Of a DNA stretch of 64,000 bases, positions 1 to 7,249 are shown piece by piece. This DNA is from Nocardia albiluteola (GTDB lineage Bacteria > Actinomycetota > Actinomycetes > Mycobacteriales > Mycobacteriaceae). A model generated the notes under the pieces. That model worked only from the letters and a program-made list of their open reading frames with translations, did not search any database and was not told the DNA's origin. The translations under genes were made by a program, and so were the position numbers. The DNA is taken from the NCBI RefSeq assembly GCF_018860155.1, contig NZ_JAHKNI010000019.1:1-64000 (forward strand), read 5' to 3'. The stretch's first letter is position 1. Each line of letters begins with the position of its first letter.

Positions 1-38
1 CTGCTTCCCGTCCTCCCCGGCGTCTCCCGGATCAGACT

Positions 39-102
39 GCCCTCAGCTACAGCGATCATGCTGCGACACAGCCCTCAGCTACAGCGATCATGCTGCGACA
101 CA
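39..102. repeat. Perfect 32-bp tandem direct repeat (two copies)
   Basis: Two identical, directly abutting 32-bp copies lie at 39-70 and 71-102; each begins GCCCTCAGCTAC and ends GCTGCGACACA. The repeat stops seven bases before the 3' end of the minus-strand ORF at 109-450. It could be slippage or a recombination scar connected with the loss of that gene's 3' part. No function can be read from it. Confidence 0.9.
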
Positions 103-108
103 ATCACT

Positions 109-450
109 TCAAAGGCCTCTCACCTCCGAACCGGAAAACAGCGCCTCGTGGCGCACGACGGTGTAGACGTACTGGTAGCCGAGGGTGAGGGCATGGCGGT
201 GAAGCGCGGCGGTGTGGCGGGTTACGTGTACGCCGGAGAGGTCTGTGCGTAGATATCCGAGCGCTTTTGGTCGGCGGGTGGTGGCGTTGGCGATCGCTGT
301 CCCGTTGTTCGGCGCCGGGGTGTGGGTGCGTCTTCCCCGGGTTACTGGAATATCCGTAAAGGAATGCGCCACTCGGTCATTCGATCGATAATCGCGCGGG
401 AGGGCGATGGTGAATGGCTCCTTGTCAAGGGTTGCTGAATCCTCTAGCAT
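109..450 (-). CDS. Hypothetical protein with resolvase-like segment, probably C-terminally truncated
   Basis: This is a 113-residue reading frame on the minus strand with a GGAG about nine bases before its ATG. The middle (FTIALPRDYRSNDRVAHSF, then GRRTHTPAPN) and the following GYLRTDLSG ... HALTLGYQYVYTV resemble small nocardial proteins whose second half looks like the first beta-alpha unit of a serine resolvase. The clear similarity ends at YVYTV, and the last 16 or so residues look like read-through into unrelated sequence next to a tandem repeat. I infer 3' truncation. It is divergent from the XRE gene at 732. No catalytic resolvase core is present, so recombinase activity is unlikely. 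The family assignment is from memory and is moderate. Confidence 0.5.
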   Translation of the reverse strand: MLEDSATLDKEPFTIALPRDYRSNDRVAHSFTDIPVTRGRRTHTPAPNNGTAIANATTRRPKALGYLRTDLSGVHVTRHTAALHRHALTLGYQYVYTVVRHEALFSGSEVRGL

Positions 451-731
451 GGCGCTCGACTCCGAAAGTAATTGTGACAGTGCGGTATTGGGAACGTCCG
501 ACGGCCCGGGGAGGGCCCGCTCAGTGGATCCGAGCGGCGGTGAGCGGGATGGTGGTCGACCCGGCCGCCGGGCGCATTCCTATGACACTCCGGTGTCTCG
601 CGCTCCGCAACGTTCAACTGTTCTGGTTTACGAGAAATTTGTCGTCGTTTCCGTTGACGACAAAACCGTGTTCGAGATGAATCGCTCCTGAACAAACGAA
701 TTACTACGTAACGAGCCCGAGGAGGCCCGAG

Positions 732-1622
732 ATGGCATCCACTACCACCGATTGCAACGTCGCCCGCCGCATGCTCGGCCTGACCTTGGAGACCATGCGC
801 AGCAAACAGGGCATCAGCAGAGAGACGGCCGCCACGGCCATCTCGATCGCCCGATCCACCCTGTGGAAGCTGGAGACCGGGCAGAACGTGCGGCTGAATC
901 CGGTGCTGCTCAAGCATCTGTGCGAGCTGTACGAAGCCGACCCGCAGGAGATCCAGGTTGTGCTGGAGTTGATCAAGGAGACCGCTTCGAAGGGGTGGTG
1001 GCAGGCGTTCGATGCCGATGCGATCCCGAAGGAGTTCGGGTTGTTCCTGAGTCTGGAGGATGCAGCAGAGCGAATCTTGTCGTACCAGACCACCTTTCTT
1101 CCGGGGTTGCTGCACACCGTCGACTATCGGCGGGAGCTGATCTGGACCGAGTTCCCGAACAAGCCGCCGGATGAGGTCGAGAGGATGTTGGAACTGGGTA
1201 TGAAGCGCCAAGATCGGCTGACCAGCCAGGCCGGCCCCTTGAGCATGAAGGTGCTGATCGACGAGTCGGCGCTGCGGAGAGTCACGGGTGGTACAGCCCT
1301 GATGGAGGATCAGCTGCTCCACCTGGCCGATGTCTGCGACCTGCCCACCTTGTCGATTCGCGTAGTCCCGCACTCCGTCGGAACCTATTGGGGCCTCATG
1401 GTCGGTACATTCGTGACCTTGGAGTTCCCCTTGCGCCCGAAGATCGAGCTGACGATGCCACCGGTCGTCTACGTTCAAGGCTTCCTCGGCGACCTGTATC
1501 TGGAACAGTCAACCGAGATTCGGCAGTATCGTCAGGTGTGGGCCGACACCGAACGGTTGGCGCTGGATGAGGCGAAGTCTCGCGATCTCATCTTGAACAT
1601 TGCAAAGGAGTTCCGCGCGTGA
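732..1622 (+). CDS. XRE-family transcriptional regulator with DUF5753 domain
   Basis: The 296-residue protein has an N-terminal helix-turn-helix of the Cro/C1 type (about residues 10-70, with SIARSTLWKLETGQNVRLNP as the recognition region). A long C-terminal DUF5753-type domain follows (about 90-290, including ILSYQTTFLPGLLHT and the GLMVGTF region). A strong GAGGAGG lies just before the ATG. This architecture is the actinobacterial WhiJ-like family, usually encoded beside a small DUF397 protein that modulates it. That partner follows here with a four-base GTGA overlap. It probably controls the neighbouring secretion-related genes, but no operator was proven. Confidence 0.88.
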   Translation: MASTTTDCNVARRMLGLTLETMRSKQGISRETAATAISIARSTLWKLETGQNVRLNPVLLKHLCELYEADPQEIQVVLELIKETASKGWWQAFDADAIPKEFGLFLSLEDAAERILSYQTTFLPGLLHTVDYRRELIWTEFPNKPPDEVERMLELGMKRQDRLTSQAGPLSMKVLIDESALRRVTGGTALMEDQLLHLADVCDLPTLSIRVVPHSVGTYWGLMVGTFVTLEFPLRPKIELTMPPVVYVQGFLGDLYLEQSTEIRQYRQVWADTERLALDEAKSRDLILNIAKEFRA

Positions 1623-1822
1623 ATGTTGATCTGACTCAAGCCCGTTGGTTCAAGAGCAGCCGCAGCACGGGATCCAAGGATTGCGTCGAGGTGGCCTTCC
1701 TCGATAAGGGGGCGGTGGGAGTCCGCGACAGCAAGAACCCGACCGGTCCGGCATTGGTATTCGCCCCGAGCGAGTGGGATGCCTTCACAGCCACTGCTTG
1801 CACCGGCAAGCTCGACGGCTAG
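1619..1822 (+). CDS. DUF397 domain-containing small regulator partner
   Basis: The 67-residue protein has the DUF397 pattern: RWFKSSRS near the N terminus, then DCVEVAF, GVRDSKNPTGPAL and EWDAFT. The GTG start overlaps the stop of the XRE/DUF5753 gene (GTGA), so the pair is translationally coupled. In Streptomyces such pairs (WhiJ/BldB-like) form regulator/antagonist couples. From about position 1655 onward this gene is also the left end of a roughly 1-kb tandem duplication. Its C-terminal two thirds reappear in the chimeric gene at 2584-2844. Confidence 0.85.
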   Translation: MNVDLTQARWFKSSRSTGSKDCVEVAFLDKGAVGVRDSKNPTGPALVFAPSEWDAFTATACTGKLDG

Positions 1823-1996
1823 CTGGAGGAACCGCATCTACAGTCGACCGGGTTGCCCTGCTTCGGCTTTCGAGGCAGGGCAACCGTCTGGTTTGAGGCC
1901 GACCCTGTCGCCCGGGTGCGCCCGATTCGCTGCTGCTTCTCCGCAGGTCAGCGGTGGAAACGTGCAAGTCGCAACTAGAGGTCGAGGTTGGGGCTG

Positions 1997-2020
1997 AAGT
2001 TGCTAAGGTGAAACCAACTT
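1997..2020. promoter_or_regulatory. Inverted repeat upstream of first DUF3558 lipoprotein gene (copy 1)
   Basis: AAGTTG (1997-2002) and CAACTT (2015-2020) form a 6-bp inverted repeat. The spacer contains TAAGGT, a plausible -10 hexamer. The same arms recur at 2986-3009 in the duplicated unit. The position 22 bases before the start codon fits a promoter/operator, perhaps for the upstream XRE regulator. This is inference. Confidence 0.4.
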
Positions 2021-2041
2021 TTCTCGACGATCGGGGGTTGT

Positions 2042-2557
2042 ATGCGTGCGCTCGCAGTAGTCGCCGGTGCGTGTGTGGTACTTGCGGTGGCTGGATGCGG
2101 TAACGGGGGCCAGTCGGGAACTTCGACGACAGCCGCCCGCACACTCACTCCTGACCAGCTCTGGAATCCGTGCAGTCTGCCCGACGCCGCTGTGGCGGCG
2201 ACCGGGGTCAAGGCCGACACGAAAGACACGAATCCATTTGGCTCCGCACACACCGGCTGGAAAGGGTGTAATTGGAATAATGATACCTACTACCTCTCGG
2301 TCTTTGCGAACAACCATACAATGGACCAGGTTCGGTCCAGTACAAGTTTCCATAACATCCACGATGTAGACGTTCCTGGACGGAAGGCTGTTAGCTATAC
2401 AGAGGGTTCCAACAACAGTTGTGGCGTGGACTTTGCAACCTCGCAAGGGGTTGTGGAGGTAATAGTAAGGCCCTCGCCCGGCACTCCGTCTACTGGCCAT
2501 TATTGCGCTACCGCACTTAATACCGCGCATTCGTTGAATAGCTTGATTCCGAAATAG
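2042..2557 (+). CDS. DUF3558 family lipoprotein, copy 1
   Basis: The 171-residue precursor begins MRALAVVAGACVVLAVAGC, a short signal peptide ending in a lipobox (AVAGC, Cys19). An exported domain of the DUF3558 type follows, with DQLWNPCSLPDAAVAATG, paired cysteines (GWKGCNW, NNSCGVDF) and a conserved C-terminal TAHSLNSLIPK. The ATG is preceded by GGGGG. The function of DUF3558 proteins is unknown; they are surface lipoproteins common in Nocardia. A paralogue of the same length lies at 3032, produced by tandem duplication. G+C is lower here than in the flanking backbone. Confidence 0.85.
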   Translation: MRALAVVAGACVVLAVAGCGNGGQSGTSTTAARTLTPDQLWNPCSLPDAAVAATGVKADTKDTNPFGSAHTGWKGCNWNNDTYYLSVFANNHTMDQVRSSTSFHNIHDVDVPGRKAVSYTEGSNNSCGVDFATSQGVVEVIVRPSPGTPSTGHYCATALNTAHSLNSLIPK

Positions 2558-2583
2558 ACGACACGGTACTGAGGGGTATGCCG

Positions 2584-2844
2584 ATGGCTGACTCTGGTGA
2601 TATGAAGCAGCAGTTTGCAACCTTGGCGGATGGCGCTGGATCTGGACAGCTGATCATCGAGGATGGCGTAGCCGATAAGTGTCGGAGCTCGGCAATGAAG
2701 GACTGCGTCGAGGTGACCTTCCTCGAGGAGGGCTTGGTGGGGGTGCGAGACAGCAAGAACCCGACTGGCCCGGCGCTCGTGTTCGCCCCAAACGAGTGGG
2801 ATGCGTTCACAGCCGCCGTTGGCACCGGCAAGCTCGGTAGTTAG
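2584..2844 (+). CDS. Chimeric protein: N terminus of the 3576 helical protein joined to DUF397 C terminus
   Basis: The 86-residue reading frame is a fusion. Residues 1 to about 31 (ADSGDMKQQFATLADGAGSG, ending in GVADKC) match the start of the helical protein at 3576-3971. From about residue 36 the sequence (KDCVEVTFLEEG ... EWDAFTAA) is the C-terminal part of DUF397. The switch lies at about 2682-2700, the junction of the roughly 1-kb tandem duplication. The start at 2584 is chosen by alignment with the parent and because GAGGGG ends seven bases before it; an ATG at 2578 is in frame. The DUF397 part has lost the RWFKSSRS segment. Both halves stay open, so it may be expressed. Confidence 0.6.
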   Translation: MADSGDMKQQFATLADGAGSGQLIIEDGVADKCRSSAMKDCVEVTFLEEGLVGVRDSKNPTGPALVFAPNEWDAFTAAVGTGKLGS

Positions 2845-2985
2845 CGCCCGTACTTCCAGCTGATCGGTGGTCCTGGCTCGGTTGCGACGTGTGCTGGCTC
2901 TCGAGTCGCCCGACTCACGTCTGTTGAGCTGCAGGTCAGCGGCGGAAACGTACAAGTCGCAACGAGAGGTCGAGGTGGGGGGCCG

Positions 2986-3009
2986 AAGTTGCTAAGGTGA
3001 GACCAACTT
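2986..3009. promoter_or_regulatory. Inverted repeat upstream of second DUF3558 lipoprotein gene (copy 2)
   Basis: AAGTTG (2986-2991) and CAACTT (3004-3009) repeat the element at 1997-2020, again enclosing TAAGGT and again about 22 bases before the lipoprotein start. Its retention in both duplicates argues for a real control element. Confidence 0.4.
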
Positions 3010-3031
3010 TTTCTCGATGATCGGGGGTTGT

Positions 3032-3547
3032 ATGCGTGCGCTCGCAGTAGTGGCCGGTGCGTGTGTGGTACTGGCGGTGGCTGGATGCGGCAAGTCCACG
3101 GAGTCGGGCACGCCACAGGCATCGGCCCAGACGCTCACCCCTGATCAACTGTGGGATCCATGCAGTTTGCCTGATTCCGCCGTGGCGGCCACCGGGGTCA
3201 AGGCCGACACCAAGAATACGAATCCACTCGGCAGCAAGTCGACCGGTTGGAAAGCGTGCAGCTGGAACAATGACACATATTTTCTGGATGTCGATTCAAC
3301 CACGCATACCATCGATGAGGCTCGGTCGAATGACAAATTCAAAAACGTCCATGACGTAGATGTCCCGGGGCGTAAGGCGTTCAGCTACACCGAGGGTAGC
3401 TGGGGTAGCTGCGGTGTGGACTTTCAGACGTCTAAAGGTCTTGTCGAACTGATTGTCAGACAATCGGTGGGCTCCCCGTCTGCTGGTGATGTTTGCGCTA
3501 TCGCGCTCAGTACCACGAATTCGCTGAATAATCTGATTCCGAAGTAG
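3032..3547 (+). CDS. DUF3558 family lipoprotein, copy 2
   Basis: The 171-residue lipoprotein precursor has the same signal peptide and lipobox (VLAVAGC) as the copy at 2042 and the same domain landmarks (DQLWDPCSLPDSAVAATG, SCGVDF, LNNLIPK). An in-frame ATG at 3017 exists, but the first copy has ACG at that place, so ATG 3032 behind GGGGG is the conserved start. The two copies have diverged in the middle (KSTGWKACSW against HTGWKGCNW), so the duplication is not recent. It precedes the intact helical protein gene. Confidence 0.85.
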   Translation: MRALAVVAGACVVLAVAGCGKSTESGTPQASAQTLTPDQLWDPCSLPDSAVAATGVKADTKNTNPLGSKSTGWKACSWNNDTYFLDVDSTTHTIDEARSNDKFKNVHDVDVPGRKAFSYTEGSWGSCGVDFQTSKGLVELIVRQSVGSPSAGDVCAIALSTTNSLNNLIPK

Positions 3548-3559
3548 ATATAAAGGAAC

Positions 3560-3583
3560 ATGAAAAGATCAATAAATGGTTGA
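3560..3583 (+). promoter_or_regulatory. Seven-codon leader ORF overlapping the start of the 3576 gene
   Basis: An ATG at 3560 behind AAAGGAA reads MKRSING and stops at a TGA (3581-3583) that lies inside the first codons of the 3576 gene. That gene has no Shine-Dalgarno at the usual distance, so coupled reinitiation is plausible. This is inference from spacing only. Confidence 0.35.
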
Positions 3584-3971
3584 CTCTGTCGATATGAAAC
3601 AGCAGTTCGCAACCTTGGCGGATGGCGCAGGATCGGGGCAGCTGATCATCGAAGATGGTGTAGCTGATAAATGCATACAGCACTGTCAGAACCATCTCGT
3701 GGACCTGAAGGCTCTGATAGACCGGGCTCAGCTCTTGGTTCACGTCGATGCGTTCGGCGATCTCAATTCCGCTAAATATCTCGCCAACAAGTTCGACACG
3801 CTGGGCAGTGGTGAGGCTGGATCCGGATCCTTTGGAGACGCCGTCAGTCAACGCATTGCCGTTATTCAACAAATGGAAGAAATGTTCAAAAAAGCGCGAG
3901 ATGCATTCAAGAACTCGGATGAGGCCACGAAAGACAAGATCCGACAAGCTATGAAAAATCTCGATGCATAG
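3576..3971 (+). CDS. Small helical protein of a putative type VII secretion-associated locus
   Basis: The 131-residue protein has no signal peptide. It starts VDMKQQFATLADGAGSGQL and continues with predicted amphipathic helices (LVDLKALIDRAQLL, then VSQRIAVIQQMEEMFKKAR) up to a charged C terminus. Length and helix content suit the WXG100/EspC-like class, but no WXG motif is present, so the class is inferred from context. It lies between DUF3558 lipoproteins and a PPE/EspB-like gene. A seven-codon reading frame at 3560-3583 with its own AAAGGAA overlaps the start, so translation may involve reinitiation. Confidence 0.6.
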   Translation: MVDSVDMKQQFATLADGAGSGQLIIEDGVADKCIQHCQNHLVDLKALIDRAQLLVHVDAFGDLNSAKYLANKFDTLGSGEAGSGSFGDAVSQRIAVIQQMEEMFKKARDAFKNSDEATKDKIRQAMKNLDA

Positions 3972-3990
3972 ATAATCGAAGGGGGGACCA

Positions 3991-5295
3991 ATGGGTTTCG
4001 GAGACTTCATCAGTAGCCTCACAGGCCTGTTTGATCCTAGCGTAAGTCCCACTCAGAGTGCGACGAATGCGGGAACGCAGGGGCAGCAAGATCGGGCAAC
4101 TGCTCAAACACAGGGCGCCACACTCGCCCAGAATTTCCACGGCGACTACCTGCCGGAGGGCGTGGCGGCGATGATGGAGAGCTTCGACACGATGTCGCAC
4201 GATCGGATCATTCAATATCGCGACAAGGTTGTTCCCAACGATATGAATGAGAGCGCGGGACGGTGGAAAACGCTCGCTGACGACACGCACACCAAGGCCA
4301 CTCTATTTCAGGGCGCCATTGAGGGGCTTATCAACAACGGCTGGTCCGGTGCCTCGGCCGAATCGGCGAAGGCAAATGTGCGCAAGTATGTCGACGACGT
4401 GGACACGCTCAAAAACGCGGCGGCCATCGTAGCTACCAAGATCAGCGATGCGGCGGCGACCTTGACCCAGGTCAAAGCTCAGATACCGGATAAGCCGCAG
4501 AATCGCGCGACTTCCGTTCTGGGAATCGTGACCGATGTGGTAACGGGTGTAACAGGGAATCCAACGAGCCTCATAGGTTCGGTAATGGCCGATCACGGCC
4601 GCAGGGACAATGCCCAGAATGCCGCCCGGGACGTAATGAACAATGTATATAAAAAGTATCTCCCCGAATCGGACCAAAATGTTCCGAAAATGCCGGGAGT
4701 AACCACGGCGGATAATACATCCCACACCGGTGCGTCCGGCCCCGTCGGCCCCTCGTCCAGCTACGGCCCGTCGTCCAATTCGAACGCGCACAGCTACGGC
4801 CCCTCGACGAGCAACAGCCCGACCGGCGCGTCCGGCCCCTCGAGTCCCTCGTCCAGCACCAGTAGCTCGACTTCCCCGTCGAGCCTGAATCTCCCCGACG
4901 CCAAGACCGGAACCTCGTCGAATCTGTCCGGGTTGAGCTCGAGCATGTCAGGCACGAACACCTCGACCGCCGGGTACAGCCCGTCGGGTGTCGGCACCGC
5001 GGGCACCACCGGCACCGGTGGTCTCAACTCCTCGACCGGCGGCTTGGGCAGCAGCGTTCCCGGCACCACCGGGACCACGACGACCACGGCCGCGAACGCA
5101 ACCACCGCGGCAGGCAAAACCACCTCCGGCATGCCGAGCGGAATGATGGGTGGCGCCGGTCAGAAGGGCAAAGGCGAGGGGGATGGCGAACACAAGACGC
5201 CGGAGTGGCTCAAGGGCATTCAGGAGGAACTCGTGGGCCCCGAGCCGAAACTCCTTCCCGGCGGCGTGATCGGCGGCGATTATGCCGACAGCTAG
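3991..5295 (+). CDS. PPE/EspB-like secreted-substrate candidate with low-complexity C-terminal half
   Basis: The 434-residue protein has two parts. Residues 1 to about 235 are helical and contain a W-S-G turn (WSG at 118-120) followed by a helix with YVDDVD, reminiscent of the WXG plus C-terminal signal organisation of PPE and EspB proteins. Residues about 240-400 are almost entirely Ser, Thr, Gly and Pro (for example TGTTTTTAANATTAAGK), typical of an extended secreted segment. The last 30 residues (EWLKGIQEELVGPEPK onward) are ordered again. GGGGGG precedes the ATG. The EspG-like chaperone gene overlaps its end, which supports a type VII substrate/chaperone pair. The exact family is uncertain. 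Confidence 0.65.
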   Translation: MGFGDFISSLTGLFDPSVSPTQSATNAGTQGQQDRATAQTQGATLAQNFHGDYLPEGVAAMMESFDTMSHDRIIQYRDKVVPNDMNESAGRWKTLADDTHTKATLFQGAIEGLINNGWSGASAESAKANVRKYVDDVDTLKNAAAIVATKISDAAATLTQVKAQIPDKPQNRATSVLGIVTDVVTGVTGNPTSLIGSVMADHGRRDNAQNAARDVMNNVYKKYLPESDQNVPKMPGVTTADNTSHTGASGPVGPSSSYGPSSNSNAHSYGPSTSNSPTGASGPSSPSSSTSSSTSPSSLNLPDAKTGTSSNLSGLSSSMSGTNTSTAGYSPSGVGTAGTTGTGGLNSSTGGLGSSVPGTTGTTTTTAANATTAAGKTTSGMPSGMMGGAGQKGKGEGDGEHKTPEWLKGIQEELVGPEPKLLPGGVIGGDYADS

Positions 5296-6055
5296 CGCGT
5301 GGAAGCTCACCCAGGTCGAATTCTATTGTGCCTGGCGGGCTGTGGGCCGCGACCGCATGCCGTTCCCGCTCGAGTTCCGTAGCGACATCGAGGTCGGGTC
5401 CGACTTCGACCGCGAATGTGCCATCGCCGCACGCAGAGTCGCGGAACTGGCGCACGCCGATCCCGGCATCTATCAGGCTCTCGAAGTCCTTGCGCAGCCC
5501 CGAGTCCGGGTGGAGATGCTGGGTTATCGCCGCGACGGACGTGACCGTATGGTCCGCATGCACGCCGGAATCGCCGACGGCGCAGGCGCATTGCTGGTCC
5601 AGGAACCGGGCGCCGCCACCGATCTCGAGGCGGCGGGCGACATCCGGGTCTACCTGCACGGCCCCGGCGGTGTGGTCAAACGCATGGTCTCTCTCCTGCC
5701 GGACGTCCCGCCCGGCACCGCCCCCGGCGTCTCGATCAACCGCCTGGACCTGGCCCCGCAGGAGACCTGGAGCGCCGGCGAAACCCGTAGCCCCCGTGAA
5801 CAAGCCATGCGCTTCTTCCGCCAGCCCTACCGCACCTACCTGGAAATCAAGGTCGACCTCGGCCCGGCCCTGGATGGCTGGCAGGAGGGCGGCGACTACC
5901 TCCGGGTCGTCGATTTCGACAAGACCGGCCGCTACCTCCTGACCCTGGGCGACCGCGTGGAGGCCACCGCCCTCACCGCCGACAAACTCCAGGCGACCAT
6001 CCAACACCGCATCGACCGCGCCCTGGAACGGGACCGCACCGCCCCCTGGCGCTGA
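5282..6055 (+). CDS. EspG-family ESX secretion-associated chaperone
   Basis: The 257-residue cytoplasmic protein has the EspG pattern. Near the N terminus it reads LTQVEFYCAW followed by GRDRMPFPLEF. A beta-rich core follows (ALEVLAQPRVRVEMLGYRRD), and the protein ends with a region around RFFRQPYRTYLEI and TGRYLLTL. EspG proteins bind PE/PPE-type substrates and deliver them to an ESX machine. The gene overlaps the upstream substrate candidate by 14 bases, so the two are probably co-translated. No EccB, EccC, EccD, EccE or mycosin gene is in the window, so it must serve a machine encoded elsewhere, if any. Confidence 0.78.
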   Translation: MPTASAWKLTQVEFYCAWRAVGRDRMPFPLEFRSDIEVGSDFDRECAIAARRVAELAHADPGIYQALEVLAQPRVRVEMLGYRRDGRDRMVRMHAGIADGAGALLVQEPGAATDLEAAGDIRVYLHGPGGVVKRMVSLLPDVPPGTAPGVSINRLDLAPQETWSAGETRSPREQAMRFFRQPYRTYLEIKVDLGPALDGWQEGGDYLRVVDFDKTGRYLLTLGDRVEATALTADKLQATIQHRIDRALERDRTAPWR

Positions 6056-6251
6056 CGTCATCGAATCCCCATCACACCCGAACGGCCTGTGCCAGGCAGG
6101 CCGGCTCGGGTCGAACGCCGACCGCTGGCGGTCTCGGTCGAGCCGGCGGGCGGTTCGCCCACGCCGACGACCACGCCGATCGCGGGAGTTCCACTCGCCT
6201 GAAATCGATTGGCGGCAAACCCTTCTCGACGAGGGGCGCCCGCCGGGATCA

Positions 6252-7085
6252 TCAACGCTCGGACGCGGCCGCAACCTCCCGCGCGGCGGCGGCGATGGCG
6301 CGGAAGTCCTTGCGCACGATGCCGGTGTGGTTGCTCGCGACCTTCGCGCTCATTCGGACATTGGGGTTGCGGGCGAGGATCGGATCCAGGGTGGCGCGCA
6401 TCGCCGCATGCCCCTCTTCGGTGGCGCCCTGCGCGCCGCCGGAGCCCACGACGAACCGCATGGGGAAGGTGACCAGGTCGAAGACAGGATCGCTGGCTGC
6501 CACGATCTCGTTGAGTTCGATGTTGACCTCGGCGGCCTGCTCATGGTTCATGCGCGCGGCGAGACCGAGCATGCCGGCGATCGCCATCGGTACGCGCATC
6601 GTGCGGAACAGCCGCCGGATCTCCGCCTTCCCGGCCTCCCGGTCGCCGTTGTCGACGGTCGCGAGGTAGTCCCACGGATAGCCGCCGTCGACCATGACCA
6701 CGCCGGCGATCCGATCCGGGTTCCTTGTGGCCCAATGCACTGCGAGCGCGGCACCGTACGACCAGCCGACCAGCAGTGGGCGCTGCACACCGCGCGCGCC
6801 GGCCACGGCGTCGATATCCCGGAGGCAGGCCTCGAACGAGTAGTCCGCCGACTTCCCGGACTTGCCGCGGGCGCGCTCGTCGAAGGTGATGTGCCGGTAA
6901 CCCGGGCCGAGTTCGGCGATGACCGGCTTCCAGCTCCGGTGGGTCGCGTAGGAGCCGTTCAGGTAGATCACCGGGCGGCCGGGGCCGCCGGAGTCGCTGA
7001 CCGCCAGCGCGGTGTCGTCGACGGCGACCATGCCGCTCCAGGCCGAGTTGTTGGCGTTGTCGAGGTTCTTGGCTGCGTTGTTCAT
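6252..7085 (-). CDS. Alpha/beta-hydrolase fold protein
   Basis: The 277-residue hydrolase has an oxyanion region YLNGSYATHRSW, the nucleophile elbow GWSYGA (Ser109), an acid-bearing strand VVMVDGGYPWDY and a late histidine in ASNHTG. It is a single-domain enzyme without signal peptide; the substrate is unknown. The start at 7085 (MNNAAKNL) is chosen over an in-frame ATG at 7139, whose extension is arginine-rich and unlike the family. It is divergent from the FadD17-like gene. Confidence 0.8.
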   Translation of the reverse strand: MNNAAKNLDNANNSAWSGMVAVDDTALAVSDSGGPGRPVIYLNGSYATHRSWKPVIAELGPGYRHITFDERARGKSGKSADYSFEACLRDIDAVAGARGVQRPLLVGWSYGAALAVHWATRNPDRIAGVVMVDGGYPWDYLATVDNGDREAGKAEIRRLFRTMRVPMAIAGMLGLAARMNHEQAAEVNIELNEIVAASDPVFDLVTFPMRFVVGSGGAQGATEEGHAAMRATLDPILARNPNVRMSAKVASNHTGIVRKDFRAIAAAAREVAAASER

Positions 7086-7249
7086 GGGAGTACGGTCGCG
7101 GGCTCGCCTGATACCGGCCTGACATCGGCCTGATGGCACCGCTGATACGGGCGCGGGAGCCCCGGACCCGCATCGTTCCGGTCGAGCGCCGGCCCGCTGA
7201 GCGGAACCGATCGCGGCGGCGAACGGCGGTGGCTGAATAGGATCGGCCG

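Noticed and set aside
2578..2583. ATG 2578 as start of the chimeric gene
   Set aside because: GAGGGG would be one base away; ATG 2584 has seven-base spacing and aligns with the parental start.
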